A stretch of 64,000 nt of DNA, from NCBI GenBank assembly GCA_963717475.1, contig OY970337.1:2790001-2854000 (forward strand), given 5' to 3'. The notes under the pieces were generated by a model, which was given only the letters and a program-made list of their open reading frames with translations, was not told the origin of the DNA and did not search any database. Numbering within the stretch: position 1 is the stretch's first letter; every line of letters begins with the position of its first letter. Shown here in pieces: positions 40,268-52,109 of the stretch. Both the position numbers and the translations under genes were made by a program. This DNA comes from AC-32 sp963717475. GTDB lineage: Bacteria > Actinomycetota > Thermoleophilia > Gaiellales > Gaiellaceae.

Positions 40268-42357
40268 GTGGCGACGACCAAGACGCAGCTCGCACTCGAG
40301 AACGTCCGGAACATCGGGATCATGGCCCACATCGACGCGGGCAAGACCACGACGACCGAGCGGATCCTCTACTACACCGGCCGCACCCACAAGATGGGCG
40401 AGGTGCACGAGGGCGCCGCGGTGATGGACTGGATGGCGCAGGAGCAGGAGCGCGGGATCACGATCACCTCTGCTGCGACGACGGCCGAGTGGCGCGATTT
40501 TCGTATCAACATCATCGATACGCCCGGACACGTGGACTTTACGGTCGAGGTGGAGCGCAGCCTGCGCGTGCTCGACGGCGCGATCGCCGTCTTCGACTCC
40601 GTCGCCGGCGTCGAGCCGCAGTCCGAGACGGTCTGGCGGCAGGCCGACCGCTACCGCGTTCCCCGCATCGCCTTCATCAACAAGATGGACCGCACCGGCG
40701 CGGACTTCTTCGCCGCCGTGCAGTCGATGGTCGACCGCCTCGGCGCCCGCCCGGTGCCGGTGCAGCTGCCGCTGGGCCAGGAGGAGCACTTCCGCGGCGT
40801 GATCGACCTCGTCGAGATGCGCGCGACCGTCTGGGAGGACGACCTCGGCACGAAGATGGACGTCGTCGAGATCCCGGAGGAGCTGCTCGAGCAGGCGCGG
40901 GAGTACCACCACCAGCTGATCGACGCGGTCGCCGACCACGACGACGAGCTGATCGAGACCTACCTGCTCGACGAGGACGTCGGTCACGCCCGAGATGCTG
41001 AAGCGCGCGCTGCGCGCGGCCACGCTCGACATCACGGTCACCCCGGTGCTCGCCGGCTCCGCGTTCAAGAACAAGGGCATCCAGCCGCTGCTCGACGCCG
41101 TCGTCGACTACCTGCCGAGCCCGCTCGACGTGCCGCCGATCCACGGGATCGACCCGCGCACCGAGAACGAGCTCTCACGCCGCCCGGCGCTCGACGAGCC
41201 GTTCTCGGCGCTCGTCTTCAAGGTCATGTCCGACCCGTACGTCGGCAAGCTGACGTACTTCCGCGTCTACTCCGGCCAGCTGAAGGCCGGCGACCGCGTG
41301 CTGAACACGAGCACCGGCAAGACCGAGCGCATCGGCCGCATCCTGCAGATGCACGCGAACCACCGCGAGGAGCGCGAGGAGATCGGCGCGGGCGAGATCG
41401 CGGCCGGCGTCGGGATCAAGAGCTCGACCACGGGCGACACGCTCGCGATCGACACGGCGCCGATCAAGCTCGAGTCGATGGACTTCCCCGAGCCGGTGAT
41501 CGCGGTCGCGATCGAGCCGAAGACGAAGGCCGACCAGGACAAGCTCGGCGCGGGCCTGCAGCGCCTCGCCGAGGAGGACCCGACCTTCCGCGTGCAGCAC
41601 CGACGACGAGACCGGCCAGACCCTGATCTCGGGCATGGGCGAGCTCCACCTCGAGATCATCGTCGACCGCCTGATGCGCGAGTTCTCGGTCGACGCGAAC
41701 GTCGGCCGGCCGCAGGTCGCCTACCGCGAGACCTTCGGCCGCCCGGTCGAGAAGATCGAGGGCAAGTTCGTGCGCCAGACCGGCGGCCGCGGCCAGTACG
41801 GCCACGCGGTCATCAACGCCGAGCCGACCGAGCCGGGCGAGGGCTACGAGTTCGTCGACAAGATCGTCGGCGGCAAGATCCCGCGCGAGTACATCGGCCC
41901 GGTCGACCTCGGCATCCAGGAGGCGATGGAGTCCGGCATCCTCGCCGGCTACCCGGTCGTCGACGTGCGGATCGAGCTGATCGACGGCTCCTTCCACGAC
42001 GTCGACTCGAGCGAGATGGCCTTCAAGGTCGCCGGCTCGATGGCCTTCAAGGAGGCGATGAAGCGCTCGAAGCCGAAGCTGCTCGAGCCCGTGATGGCCG
42101 TCGAGGTCGTCACGCCCGAGGACTACCTCGGCGACGTGATGGGAGACTTGAACTCGCGCCGCGGGCGCGTCGAGGGCCTGGAGCCGCGCGGCAACGCGCA
42201 GGCGATCAAGGCGCACGTGCCGCTCGCGACCATGTTCGGATACGCAACCGACCTGCGCTCGACGACGCAGGGCCGGGCAACCTTCACCATGCAGTTCGAT
42301 CGCTACGAGGAAGTGCCTCAGTCGATCGCAGGCGAGCTCGTCGACTCGCAGAGCTAA
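40268..42357 (+). CDS. fusA: Elongation factor G (two frame breaks)
   Basis: The translocase GTPase is recognised from G1 AHIDAGKTTTTERIL, the switch motif RGITITSAATT, DTPGHVDF and NKMDRTGADF. Later domains show ISGMGELHLEIIVDRLMREF and GRGQYGHAVINAEP. Extra bases near 40982 (GG) and 41598 break the frame; corrected, the protein is 695 residues, the normal size. GTG 40268 (VATTKTQLALENVRNIG) is the chosen start. GTG 40256 in the same frame overlaps rpsG. Confidence 0.96.
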
Positions 42358-42375
42358 TCGGAAGGAAAGGAACGA

Positions 42376-43566
<1,191 letters not shown>

Positions 43567-43577
43567 AGGGAGCGCCG

Positions 43578-43886
43578 GTGCCGCAGAGCAAGATCCGCAT
43601 CCGCCTCAAGGGCTACGACCACCAGCAGCTCGACAAGTCTGCGAGCCAGATCGTGGAGACCGCCCAGCGCACCGGCGCGACCATCACCGGGCCCGTGCCC
43701 CTGCCCACCGAGAAGAACGTCTACTGCGTGATCCGGTCGCCGTTCAAGGACAAGGACTCGCGGGAGCACTTCGAGGTGCGCACGCACAAGCGCCTGATCG
43801 ACATCCACTCGCCGACCCCGAAGACGGTCGACTCGCTGATGCGGCTCGACCTCCCGGCGGGCGTCGACATCGAGATCAAGCTGTGA
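43578..43886 (+). CDS. rpsJ: 30S ribosomal protein S10
   Basis: The 102-residue S10 (NusE) reads KIRIRLKGYDHQQLDKSA, then FEVRTHKRLIDIHSPTPKTV. Start GTG 43578 follows GAGGGAGCGCC. Its stop overlaps the rplC start (GTGA). It heads the S10 ribosomal protein cluster. Confidence 0.97.
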   Translation: MPQSKIRIRLKGYDHQQLDKSASQIVETAQRTGATITGPVPLPTEKNVYCVIRSPFKDKDSREHFEVRTHKRLIDIHSPTPKTVDSLMRLDLPAGVDIEIKL

Positions 43887-44510
43887 AAGGCATCGTCGGC
43901 AAGAAGCTGGGCATGACCCAGCTCTTCGACGCGGAGACGGGCGAGGTGACGCCGGTGACGGTGATCGAGGCCGGCCCGTGCCCGATCGTGCGCGTCAAGA
44001 CGGTCGACTCGGACGGCTACGAGGCCGTCCAGCTCGCCTTCGACCCGGTCGCCGAGCGCAAGGTGACCAAGCCGCGCCTCGGCCAGCTCGGCGAGGCCGG
44101 CCCGCACCGCAAGCTCGTCGAGTTCCGCGGCACGACCGAGCTCACCGTCGGCGAGCCGGTCACCGTCGAGACGCTTCGAGCCGGGCGACACGGTCAAGGT
44201 CTCCGGGATCGGGATCGGCAAGGGCTTCGCGGGCACGATCAAGCGCCACAACTTCCACCGCGGCCCGGTCTCGCACGGCTCGCACAACGTCCGCGCGCCC
44301 GGCTCGATCGGCGCCTCGGCCACGCCCTCGCGCGTCTTCAAGGGGATGAAGATGGCCGGCCGGATGGGCGGCAAGCGCGTCACGCAGGTCGGGCTGACCG
44401 TGCACGACGTCGACGCCGAGCGGAACCTGCTGCTCGTCAAGGGCGCCGTGCCCGGCCCGAAGAACGGCTACGTCGAGGTCAGGGAGGACACCGGCCGTGG
44501 CCGCGCCTAA
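43883..44510 (+). CDS. rplC: 50S ribosomal protein L3 (one frame break)
   Basis: GTG 43883 begins KGIVGKKLGMTQLFDAETGE. After a +1 break near 44174 the protein continues FEPGDTVKVSGIGIGKGF, GTIKRHNFHRGPVSHGSHN and GKRVTQVGLTVHDVDAERN, which is clear L3. The corrected length is 208 residues. The end overlaps the rplD start by 14 nt. Confidence 0.95.
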
Positions 44511-45115
44511 GGCACCCGTGCTCGGCTCGACGAAGAGCGTCACGCTCGAGGAGGGCGTGTTCGCCGTCGAGGTCAAGCCGCACCTCGTGCACGAGACGGT
44601 GCGCGCCGAGCAGAACGAGGCCCGCGCCGGCTACGCGCGGCGGCAAGAGCCGCGGCCTCGTAGCCGGCGGCCGCGCGAAGCCGTGGCGCCAGAAGGGCAC
44701 CGGCCGCGCCCGCGCCGGCGGGACGCGCGCGCCGCACTGGACCGGCGGCGGCATGGCGTTCCCGCCGAACGACCGCAACTTCGTCGGCAAGGTCAACCGC
44801 AAGGCGCGCAAGGCCGCGCTCCGAAGCGCGCTCTCGGCGCACGCACAGGGCGGCACGCTCGGGGTGCTCGACCCGCTGCGTTCGACGCGCCGTCGACGAA
44901 GGCCGCGCTCGAGCTGCTCGGCGCGTGGGGCAAGGAGCTGCCCGCTGCTCGATCGTCGCGCAGCCCGACGAGGAGGCGCTGATCAAGTCCTTCCGCAACC
45001 TCGAGCGCGTCCGGATCACGGTTCCCGCCGACCTCGAGGTGCCGAGGTCGTGCGCGCCCGCTCGCTGCTCGATCACCGAGCCGCGCTCGAGCTGGTGCAG
45101 GGGAGGGCGCAATGA
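44497..45115 (+). CDS. rplD: 50S ribosomal protein L4 (several frame breaks)
   Basis: GTG 44497 starts AAPKAPVLGSTKSVTLEEGV. The conserved GGRAKPWRQKGTGRARAGG loop, which lines the peptide exit tunnel, and AFPPNDRNFVGKVNRKARK identify L4. Breaks occur near 44630 (+1), 44878 (a deletion), 44943 and 44953 (+1 each), and 45042-45090. Segments FDAPSTKAALELLGAWGKEL and AQPDEEALIKSFRNLERVRI can still be followed. The reading ends at TGA 45113-45115, overlapping rplW (ATGA). Confidence 0.92.
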
Positions 45116-45408
45116 GCCTCCACCCGAACCAGGTCCTGCTCGCGCCCGTGGTCTCCGAGAAGAGCTACGAGCTGCTCGAGCAGCGCAAGTACGCCTTCCG
45201 CGTCCATCCCGACGCGCACAAGACGCAGGTCCGCCAGGCCGTCGAGGAGCTGTTCGGCGTCAAGGTGCAGGCCGTGAACATGCTCAAGGTGCAGGCCAAG
45301 CCGAAGCGCCGCGGGATGATCCGCGGCGACGAAGCCCGGCTGGAAGAAGGCGATCGTGCAGCTGCGCGAGGGCGAGACGATCGAGATCTTCGAAGGGGCC
45401 CAGGCCTG

Positions 45409-45409
<1 letters not shown>
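45112..45409 (+). CDS. rplW: 50S ribosomal protein L23 (one frame break)
   Basis: The product starts SLHPNQVLLAPVVSEKSYEL and has KYAFRVHPDAHKTQVRQAVE and VNMLKVQAKPKRRG. One extra base near 45331 is followed by KPGWKKAIVQLREGETIEIF in another frame. The corrected length is 98 residues. L23 surrounds the tunnel exit and docks SRP and trigger factor. It overlaps rplD and rplB at its ends. Confidence 0.95.
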
Positions 45410-46247
<838 letters not shown>

Positions 46248-46251
<4 letters not shown>

Positions 46252-46529
46252 GCCGCAGTTCGAAGAAGGGGCCGTTCGTGGAAGAGCGGCTGCTGACCAG
46301 GATCACCAAGATGAACGAGTCCGGCTCCAAGCAGATGGTCCGGACCTGGTCGCGCTCGTCGACGATCTTCCCCGACATGGTCGGGCACACGATCGCGGTC
46401 CACGACGGCCGCAAGCACGTGCCCGTCTTCGTCACCGAGCAGATGGTCGGGCACAAGCTCGGCGAGTTCGCGCCGACGCGGACGTTCCGCGGCCATTCCG
46501 GCGACCGCAAGGCGGAGGTGAAGCGCTAG
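46248..46529 (+). CDS. rpsS: 30S ribosomal protein S19
   Basis: The start is TTG 46248, overlapping the rplB stop (TTGA), and gives LSRSSKKGPFVEERLLTRI. GHTIAVHDGRKHVPVFVTEQ and KLGEFAPTRTFRGHSG are diagnostic. The length is 93 residues with an intact frame. Confidence 0.96.
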
Positions 46530-46531
46530 GC

Positions 46532-47015
46532 ATGGCCACCGCCGAGCGCCAGGAGGTCAAGGCCGTGGCCAAGTGGGTGCGCACGTCGCCCCGCAAGGCG
46601 CGGCTCGTGGTCGACCACATCCGGGGCCGCTCGGTGCCGGAGGCTCGGACCGTGCTCGCGTTCACGCAGCGCGCGGCCGCGCGCGAGATCGAGAAGGTGC
46701 TGCGCTCGGCGGTCGCGAACGCGGAGGCCAACCACAACCTCGACGGCGACGACCTCGTCGTCTCGTCCGTCTACGTCGACGAGGGCCCGGTGCTGAAGCG
46801 CTGGCGCGCCCGCGCGCGAGGCCGCGCCGCCCGGATCCACAAGCCGACCTGCCACATCACCGTCAAGCTGACGCCGGTCGAGCGCGCTCCCGAGCCTGCT
46901 CCGAAGCCCAAGGCCGAGGAGCCGAAGGCCGAGAGCCGCGCCGAAGAAGAAGGCCGCGCCGAAGCGCAAGCCGGCCGCCAAGAAGCCGAAGAAGACCGAG
47001 GAGGCGGAGTCCTAG
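46532..47015 (+). CDS. rplV: 50S ribosomal protein L22 with Lys/Ala/Pro tail (one frame break)
   Basis: The core runs from KAVAKWVRTSPRKARLVVDH to RARGRAARIHKPTCHITVKL. The long hairpin (VLKRWRARARGRAARI) reaches into the exit tunnel. A C-terminal extension of about 45 residues is rich in Lys, Ala, Pro and Glu. A +1 break near 46932 lies inside it; the corrected tail reads PKKKAAPKRKPAAKKPKK and ends at TAG 47013-47015. About 160 residues in all. Confidence 0.94.
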
Positions 47016-48004
47016 ATGGGCCAGAAGATCCATCCCGGCGGCCTGCGCGTGGGCGTCATCCACGACTGGAAGTCGAACTGGTACACGGGGACGAAGGAGT
47101 TCTCGGCGTTCCTGCTCGAGGACATCAAGATCCGCGAGCACATCTACGGCAAGCTCGAGCACGCGGGCCTGTCCGACATCCTGATCCGCAAGGACGCGCA
47201 GCGGATCACGATCGACATCTACACGGCCCGGCCGGGAATCGTGATCGGCAAGTCCGGCGTGGAGGTCGACGCGCTGCGCAAGGAGATCCACGGGATGACC
47301 AACAAGGCCGTCCACATCAACATCAACGAGATCAAGCGGCCCGAGCTCGACGCCAAGCTCGTCGCGCAGTCGATCGCCGAGCAGCTCCAGAACCGCGTCA
47401 GCTTCCGGCGCGCGATGAAGCGCTCGCTCGCCTCCGCGATCCGCTCCGGCGCGCAGGGCGTGAAGGTGCAGTGCGGCGGCCGGCTCGCCGGCACCGAGAT
47501 GAGCCGCTCGGAGAGCTACTCCGAGGGCCGCGTGCCGCTGCACACGATCCGCGCCGACATCGACTACGGCTTCGCCGAGGCGAAGACGACCTACGGCCGC
47601 ATCGGCGTCAAGGTCTGGATCAACAAGGGCGAGATCATGCCCGAGGGCTACGAGGGCGTCACCCAGCGCGACTCGCGGCTCGGCGACCAGGATCAGGCCC
47701 GCCGCCGCGGCGGCACGGCCGAGGGTCTCGGCGCCTCCCGCGAGGGCGGCCGCGGTCGCAGCCAGGACCGCGAGGGCCTCGGCCCGGTGCGCCCGGGTCG
47801 GCGCGGCAAGGGCGGCGGGCCGGGCGGCCCGCGGCGGCCCGGCGGCCGAGGCCGCGCGCGCAGCCAGGAGTCCACCGAGCGGGCGCCGGCCCAGGAGAAG
47901 CCGCCGGTCGAGGAGCAGCCGCAGGCCGCGGCCGAGACCGAGGCTCCCGTGGAGGCTCCGCAGCCCGAGCAGGCCGAGAGACCGAGAAGAAGGACGAGAG
48001 CTAG
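47016..48004 (+). CDS. rpsC: 30S ribosomal protein S3 with long C-terminal extension (one frame break)
   Basis: The S3 core (MGQKIHPGGLRVGVIHDWKS, KH-domain segment RPGIVIGKSGVEVDALRKE, QLQNRVSFRRAMKRSL and YGFAEAKTTYGRIGVKVWI) ends near residue 212. It is followed by about 115 residues of Gly/Arg-rich and then Glu/Pro/Ala-rich low-complexity sequence. Near the end, around 47980, a one-base deletion (GAGAGACC) is implied, after which the tail reads EKKDES to TAG 48002-48004. The core is certain; the extension may differ slightly after correction. Confidence 0.94.
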
Positions 48005-48430
48005 ATGCTGCTACCGAAGAAGACCAAGTACCGCAAGTACCAGCGAGGCCGCCGGCGCGGCATGTCGAAGGGCCAGACGACCGTGCAGGCCGGCGACTTC
48101 GGCCTGAAGGCGCTCGAGGCCGGCTGGGTCACGAACCGCCAGATCGAGGCCGCCCGAATCGCGATGACCCGCAAGATCCGCCGTGGCGGCAAGGTCTGGA
48201 TCAACGTCTTCCCGGACAAGCCGGTCACGCAGAAGCCCGCCGAGACGCGCATGGGCTCCGGCAAGGGCGCGCCCGAGCACTGGGTCGCCGTCGTCAAGCC
48301 CGGCCGCGTGATGTTCGAGCTCGCCGGCGTGGACGAGCCGCTGGCCAAGGAGGCGCTCCGCCTCGCCGGCCGCAAGCTGCCGATCAAGACCAAGGTCGTG
48401 ACGAGGGAGGCGGATCTCTTTGCGAGCTAG
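48005..48430 (+). CDS. rplP: 50S ribosomal protein L16
   Basis: The 141-residue L16 begins MLLPKKTKYRKYQRGRRRGM. AGWVTNRQIEAARIAMTRKI and PAETRMGSGKGAPEHWVAVV are conserved near the A-site. ATG follows the rpsC stop directly. The frame is intact, and its end overlaps rpmC by 11 nt. Confidence 0.97.
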   Translation: MLLPKKTKYRKYQRGRRRGMSKGQTTVQAGDFGLKALEAGWVTNRQIEAARIAMTRKIRRGGKVWINVFPDKPVTQKPAETRMGSGKGAPEHWVAVVKPGRVMFELAGVDEPLAKEALRLAGRKLPIKTKVVTREADLFAS

Positions 48431-48632
48431 AGAGCTGCGCGACCTGACCGACGAGGAGCTGGAGAACCGCTTGGCCGACACGCGCCAGGAGCTGTTCAAC
48501 CTGCGCTTCCAGTCGGCGACGGGCGCCCTCGAGAACCCCGCGCGGCTGAAGCACGCCAAGCGCGAGATCGCCCGCATCCTGACCATCCGCATCGAACGCG
48601 AATCGAGCCTGACGAGAGAGACCAATGCCTGA
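48420..48632 (+). CDS. rpmC: 50S ribosomal protein L29
   Basis: A 70-residue two-helix protein, RARELRDLTDEELENRLADT, then RQELFNLRFQSATGALENPA, with RLKHAKREIARILTI. TTG 48420 lies inside the end of rplP. The stop overlaps the rpsQ start by 8 nt. Confidence 0.95.
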   Translation: MRARELRDLTDEELENRLADTRQELFNLRFQSATGALENPARLKHAKREIARILTIRIERESSLTRETNA

Positions 48633-49302
48633 CGAAGAGCAGAACGAGACAACCGAAGAGCCGACCGAGGCCGTCGAGCCGAGGCCGAGGCCGAGGCCGA
48701 AGAGCTCCGGCCGAGGAGCCCGCGGCCGAGGAGCCTGCGGCCGAAGCGAGCCCGAGGCCGAGGAGCCCGCGGCCGAAGAGCCCGCGGCCGAGGAGCCCTG
48801 CGGCGGAAGAGCCCGCGGCCGAGGAGCCTGCCGGCCGAGGAGCCCGCGGCCGAAGAGCCAGCGGCCGAAGAGCCGGCAGCCGAGGCCGCCGCCGAGGAGC
48901 CGGCCGCCGAAGAGGCGGCGCCGCAGCAGTCTGGTCCCAAGCCGAAGCGCAAGCGCATGCCGCGCTCGGAGCGCCACAAGCACTCCAAGCCGAAGCGCGA
49001 GCGCCCGGCCGAGCGCCGCCCGATCGTCCGGCTGCCCAAGCCCGAGCACGAGCGCGGCCGGCGCCAGGAGCGCCGCGGCGTGGTCGTCTCCGACGCGATG
49101 GACAAGACGATCGTGGTCAAGGTCGACACGGTGAAGGCGCACCCGCGCTACAAGAAGGTCGATCCGCCGCTCGGCGAAGTTCCACGCCCACGACGAGCAG
49201 AACGCCGCCAAGGTCGGCGACCTGGTGCGCATCGTCGAGACGCGGCCGCTCTCGAAGACGAAGAACTGGCGCCTCGCCGAGGTGCTGGAGGTGGCGAAGT
49301 GA
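48625..49302 (+). CDS. rpsQ: 30S ribosomal protein S17 with long repetitive acidic N-terminus (frame breaks)
   Basis: The S17 core begins near 48957 (MPRSERHKHSKPKRERPAER). It contains RRGVVVSDAMDKTIVVKVDT and KVGDLVRIVETRPLSKTKNW, ending LAEVLEVAK. A +1 break lies near 49178. ATG 48625, overlapping rpmC, gives about 110 extra residues made of a GCGGCCGAGGAGCCC-like DNA repeat that encodes EEPAA units; at least one frame change is needed inside it. ATG 48957 alone is a possible start, but the tight operon spacing favours 48625. Confidence 0.85.
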
Positions 49303-49667
49303 TCCAGCAGGAGTCACGGCTGCGCGTGGCCGACAACACCGGCGCGCGCGAGATCCTCTGCATCCGCGTCAAGGGCGGCTCGAAGCGCCGCTACGCGCGC
49401 GTGGGTGACGTGATCACGGCCACCGTCAAGACGGCGAGCCCGCAGGGCGCGGTCAAGAAGGGCGAGGTCGTGCAGGCCGTCGTCGTCCGCACGCGCAAGC
49501 CGTTCGGGCGCAACGACGGCACCTCGATCGCCTTCGACGAGAACGCGGCGGTGCTGATCGACGCCGCCCGCAACCCGCGCGGCACCCGCATCTTCGGGCC
49601 GGTCGCGCGCGAGCTGCGCGAGAAGAACTTCATGAAGATCGTCTCGCTCGCCCCGGAGGTCCTGTGA
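49299..49667 (+). CDS. rplN: 50S ribosomal protein L14
   Basis: Exactly 122 residues, the standard L14 length: IQQESRLRVADNTGAREILC, then GDVITATVKTASPQGAVKKG and AVLIDAARNPRGTRIFGPVA. GTG 49299 overlaps the rpsQ stop (GTGA). The frame is intact. Confidence 0.97.
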   Translation: MIQQESRLRVADNTGAREILCIRVKGGSKRRYARVGDVITATVKTASPQGAVKKGEVVQAVVVRTRKPFGRNDGTSIAFDENAAVLIDAARNPRGTRIFGPVARELREKNFMKIVSLAPEVL

Positions 49668-50035
49668 GCCACAAGATGCGCATCCGCAAGGGCGACACCG
49701 TCCACATGCTCTCGGGCAAGGACCGCGGCAAGGAAGGCCGCGTGATCGAGGCCCGTCCGCGCGAGCAGCGCGTCGTCGTCGAGAACCTGAACATCCAGAA
49801 GCGGCACACGCGGCCGCGGCCGATGCGCGACGCCAACCGCATGGGCGGCACGCAGATGACGCCCGGCGGCGTGATCGAGAAGGCGGCGCCGGTGCCGGTC
49901 GCGAAGGTGATGCTCGTCTGCCCGACGTGCAACCGCCCGACGCGGATCGGGATGACGACCAAGGAAGTCAAGGGCCGCGAGGTGCACGTGCGCGTCTGCA
50001 AGCGCGCCGACTGCGGCCAGGAGATCGACAAGTGA
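49664..50035 (+). CDS. rplX: 50S ribosomal protein L24
   Basis: A KOW-domain protein, MRIRKGDTVHMLSGKDRGKE, then NIQKRHTRPRPMRDANRMGG. It has an additional zinc-like CPTC..CKRADC pattern near the C-terminus. Length is 123 residues, GTG start overlapping rplN (GTGA). The frame is intact. Confidence 0.96.
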   Translation: MSHKMRIRKGDTVHMLSGKDRGKEGRVIEARPREQRVVVENLNIQKRHTRPRPMRDANRMGGTQMTPGGVIEKAAPVPVAKVMLVCPTCNRPTRIGMTTKEVKGREVHVRVCKRADCGQEIDK

Positions 50036-50626
50036 GCGAGCTGAACGGCTACCAGCCCCGCCTGAAGACCACGTACGAGCAGGAGATCCGCCCGCGCCTG
50101 AAGGACGAGCTCGGCCTGAGCTCGACGATGCAGGTGCCGCGGCTGCAGAAGATCACGCTCAACATGGGCGTCGGCGAGGCGAAGACGGACGCGAAGCAGC
50201 TCGACAGCGCGGTCGAGGAGCTGACCACGATCGCCGGCCAGCGCGCGCAGGTGCGCCTGGCGCGCAAGTCGATCGCCGGCTTCAAGGTCCGCGAGGGCAT
50301 GCCCGTCGGCGCGCGCGTGACGCTGCGCGGCGCCCGCATGTGGGAGTTCCTCGACCGGCTCGTCTCGATCGCGCTCCCGCGCATCCGCGACTTCCGCGGC
50401 CTGAACCCGCGCTCGATGGACGGCCGCGGCAACTTCTCGCTCGGGATCCGCGAGCAGATCATCTTCCCGGAGATCGACTACGACGAGATCGGCGCGCATC
50501 CGCGGCCTCGACGTGGCGATCACCACCACCGCCGAGGACGACGAGCAGGGGCTCGCGCTCCTGCGCGCGCTCGGGATGCCGTTCACCCGGCCCGAGAACG
50601 AAGAAGACGAAGGAGAGACGCAGTAG
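50032..50626 (+). CDS. rplE: 50S ribosomal protein L5 (one frame break)
   Basis: GTG 50032 begins SELNGYQPRLKTTYEQEIRP. PRLQKITLNMGVGEAKTDAK, KSIAGFKVREGMPVGARVTL and NPRSMDGRGNFSLGIREQII identify L5. An extra base near 50497 shifts the frame; the continuation RGLDVAITTTAEDDEQGLAL completes 197 residues. The start overlaps rplX (GTGA). Confidence 0.96.
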
Positions 50627-50813
50627 ATGGCACGCAAGGCCTTGATCGAGAAGTCGCACAAGCCGCAGCGCTACAAGACGCGCGCGTACAACCGCTGCAA
50701 CCGCTGCGGCCGCGCCGCGCGCGATCTACCGGAAGTTCGGCCTCTGTCGAATCTGCCTGCGGGACCTCGCCCACGAGGGCGTCATCCCGGGCATGACCAA
50801 GTCGAGCTGGTAG
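50627..50813 (+). CDS. rpsZ: 30S ribosomal protein S14, zinc type (one frame break)
   Basis: This is the short 61-residue S14 with two CxxC pairs (CNRC and CRIC), the zinc-binding form. It begins ARKALIEKSHKPQRYKTRAY. An extra base near 50717-50724 shifts the frame, after which IYRKFGLCRICLRDLAHEGV continues to TAG 50811-50813. Confidence 0.95.
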
Positions 50814-50815
50814 CC

Positions 50816-51218
50816 ATGCAGACCGACCCGATCGCAGACATGCTCACGAGGATCCGCAACGCGAACCGCGCGCTGCACGAGCGCGCCGAGATGCCGACCT
50901 CCGGCCTGAAGGCCGAGATCGCGCGCATCCTCAAGGAGGAGGGCTACATCCAGGACTACCGGGTCGAGCACAACGAGGAGACGCCCTACGACACGCTCGT
51001 GATCGAGCTCAAGTACAGCCGCAGCCGCGAGCGCGTGATCACCGACCTGAAGCGCGTCTCCAAGCCCGGCCGCCGCGTCTACGCGCGGCAAGGACCGCCT
51101 GCCGCGCGTGCTCGGCGGGATGGGGACTGCGATCCTGTCCACCTCCAACGGCCTGATCACGAGCCCGCGCGCCGAGGAGCAGGGCGTCGGCGGCGAGGTC
51201 GTCTGCTTCGTCTGGTGA
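50816..51218 (+). CDS. rpsH: 30S ribosomal protein S8 (one frame break)
   Basis: The product starts MQTDPIADMLTRIRNANRAL. LKAEIARILKEEGYIQDYRV is conserved, and after a +1 break near 51085 the segment KDRLPRVLGGMGTAILSTSN and the C-terminal GVGGEVVCFVW follow. The corrected length is 133 residues. Confidence 0.95.
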
Positions 51219-51221
51219 GCC

Positions 51222-51756
51222 ATGAGTCGAATCGGTAGACAGCCCATCGAACTTGCCGGCCGGCGTGTCGGTCTCGATCGCCCCTGGCCGCGTGATGGTC
51301 AACGGCCCGCTCGGCGAGCTGACCCAGCAGGTGCCCGTGCGCATGCAGGTCGACCAGGAGGAGTCGACGATCACGGTCAAGCGCCCGACCGAGCGCGGCG
51401 ACGACCGCGCGCTGCACGGCCTGACGCGGACGCTGATCGCGAACATGGTCGAGGGCGTCACGAGCGGCTTCCAGAAGCGCCTCGAGATCCAGGGCGTCGG
51501 CTACCGCGCCGCGCTGCGCGGGACCGACCTCGAGCTGAACGTCGGCTACTCGCACCCGGTCGTGCTGAAGGCGCCGCAGGGCATCACCTTCGAGGTGCCG
51601 ACGCCGACCGAGGTGATCGTCAAGGGCATCGACAAGCAGGCGGTCGGCCAGATCGCCGCCGAGGTGCGCAAGGTGCGCCCGCCCGAGCCGTACAAGGGCA
51701 AGGGCATCCGCTACGAGGGCGAGTACGTCCGCCGGAAGGTCGGGAAGCGCGCATGA
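51222..51756 (+). CDS. rplF: 50S ribosomal protein L6 (one frame break)
   Basis: MSRIGRQPIELP is followed by a +1 break near 51255, then VNGPLGELTQQVPVRMQVDQ, FQKRLEIQGVGYRAALRGTD and PPEPYKGKGIRYEGEYVRRK. The corrected length is 177 residues. The stop overlaps rplR (ATGA). Confidence 0.96.
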
Positions 51757-52109
51757 GCACGCTCACCGTCAGGAAGGCGCGCGAGCGCCGGCACAAGCGC
51801 GTGCGCGGCAAGATCGTCGGCACCGCCGAGCGGCCGCGGCTGGTCGTGTTCCGCTCGAACCGCGGGATCGAGGCGCAGCTGGTGGACGACCTCGAGGGCA
51901 AGACCCTCGCCGCCGCGAGCTGGCTGCACCTGAAGAAGTCGTTCAAGGGGTCGAAGAGCGAGCAGGCGGCCGAGGTCGGCAAACTGCTGGCTGCCAACGC
52001 GAAGAAGGCGAACGTCGAGACGGTCGTCTTCGACCGCGGCGGCTACCTCTACCACGGTCGCGTGAAGGCGCTGGCCGATGCAGCCAGAGAGGGAGGACTG
52101 AAGTTCTAA
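51753..52109 (+). CDS. rplR: 50S ribosomal protein L18
   Basis: The 118-residue L18 reads RKARERRHKRVRGKIVGTAE, RPRLVVFRSNRGIEAQLVDD and VVFDRGGYLYHGRVKALADA. It binds 5S rRNA with L5. The frame is intact; it overlaps rplF by 4 nt and abuts rpsE. Confidence 0.97.
   Translation: MSTLTVRKARERRHKRVRGKIVGTAERPRLVVFRSNRGIEAQLVDDLEGKTLAAASWLHLKKSFKGSKSEQAAEVGKLLAANAKKANVETVVFDRGGYLYHGRVKALADAAREGGLKF

Noticed and set aside
48640..48930. Short direct repeats at the start of rpsQ as a CRISPR array.
   Set aside because: Units are about 15 nt, contiguous, without spacers and in coding phase, so this is a low-complexity coding repeat. I see no CRISPR array or cas gene in the window.
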